Positions 5,702 through 5,922 of a DNA stretch of 5,922 nt are shown here, piece after piece. The stretch is taken from NCBI GenBank assembly GCA_900754605.1, contig CAAEDK010000069.1, positions 1-5,922 on the forward strand, written 5' to 3'. The notes beneath the pieces were generated by a model. The model was given only the letters and a program-made list of their open reading frames with translations. It did no database searches and had not been told where the DNA came from. How positions within the stretch are numbered: the first letter of the stretch is position 1; each line of letters opens with the position of its first letter. This stretch comes from an uncultured Oscillospiraceae bacterium (lineage in GTDB: Bacteria; Bacillota_A; Clostridia; Oscillospirales; Oscillospiraceae). Both the position numbers and the translations under genes were made by a program.

Positions 5702-5922
5702 ATGAGGATCCAGCATAACATCATGGCGATGAACGCCTACCGCAACTACGCCAACAACACATCTTCTCTGTCCAAGAACCTGGAGAAGCTGTCCTCCGGC
5801 TACAAGATCAACCGCGCCGGTGACGACGCCGCAGGCCTCGCCATCTCCGAGAAGATGCGCGCCCAGATCACCGGCCTGGACAAGGCCCAGGACAACGCCA
5901 AGGACGGCATCTCCCTGGTGCA
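5702..5922 (+). CDS. Flagellin, N-terminal part (gene continues past the window)
   Basis: The first 73 residues read MRIQHNIMAMNAYRNYANNT, then LSKNLEKLSSGYKINRAGDD, AAGLAISEKMRAQITGLDKA and QDNAKDGISLVQ. This is the conserved D0/D1 N-terminal domain of flagellin, the filament subunit exported by the flagellar type III apparatus. The SSGYKINRAGDDAAGLAISE signature is diagnostic. GAAAGAAAGGA at 5681-5691 is the ribosome binding site, 10 bases before ATG 5702. The codons are strongly biased to C-ending forms (AAC, ATC, AAG, GCC), as expected for a very highly expressed gene. The D2/D3 variable region and C-terminus are outside the window. Its position after csrA and the GGA hairpin in its leader point to CsrA control; the TnpB-like protein may be a second regulator. 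Confidence 0.95.
   Translation, partial: MRIQHNIMAMNAYRNYANNTSSLSKNLEKLSSGYKINRAGDDAAGLAISEKMRAQITGLDKAQDNAKDGISLV

Overview
The window looks like a high-GC, flagellated member of the Clostridia, most likely an Oscillospiraceae-type gut bacterium. This is inferred from the clostridial style of the flagellin N-terminus, the CsrA-flagellin pairing, the AraC-GyrI type regulator, strong AGGAGG-type ribosome binding sites and abundant mobile-element debris. No rRNA or tRNA is present to confirm it.

Layout: (1) 1-324, the end of a small membrane protein. (2) 443-1300, an AraC-type regulator with a GyrI-like ligand-binding domain. (3) 1301-2720, a gene graveyard. It holds a strong terminator (1550-1598), a frameshifted zinc-ribbon gene (1625-1949), a collapsed RtcB-like fragment (about 1997-2095), an opposed remnant of a chemotaxis receptor (2225-2505) and a MITE-like element with CTAG flanks (2510-2677). 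(4) 2746-3661, a stand-alone terminator hairpin, a small serine recombinase (2857-3465) and two related palindromes in inverted orientation (3466-3517 and 3591-3621). (5) 3662-4831, a full-length TnpB-family protein whose first two RuvC catalytic acidic residues are replaced by Lys and Arg. (6) 4850-5042, a highly structured noncoding stretch placed where a TnpB guide RNA would be. (7) 5096-5515, a CsrA-family regulator with a long C-terminal extension. (8) 5516-5701, a structured leader with GGA motifs, followed by the start of a flagellin gene (5702 onward, cut by the window end).

The main point of interest is segments 5-8. A TnpB homologue that keeps its fold and zinc ribbon but has lost nuclease residues, followed by a candidate guide RNA and then csrA and flagellin, resembles the TnpB-like nuclease-dead repressors (TldRs), some of which are known to silence flagellin genes. 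Here it would sit beside a second, post-transcriptional flagellin regulator (CsrA), and GGA-containing hairpins suitable for CsrA occur in front of both csrA and flagellin. The working hypothesis is a two-layer flagellin switch: RNA-guided transcriptional repression plus CsrA translational control. It may also be phase-variable, through the recombinase and the paired palindromes upstream of the TnpB-like gene. The substitutions and hairpins are visible in the sequence; the function, guide boundary, target and invertibility are inferences.
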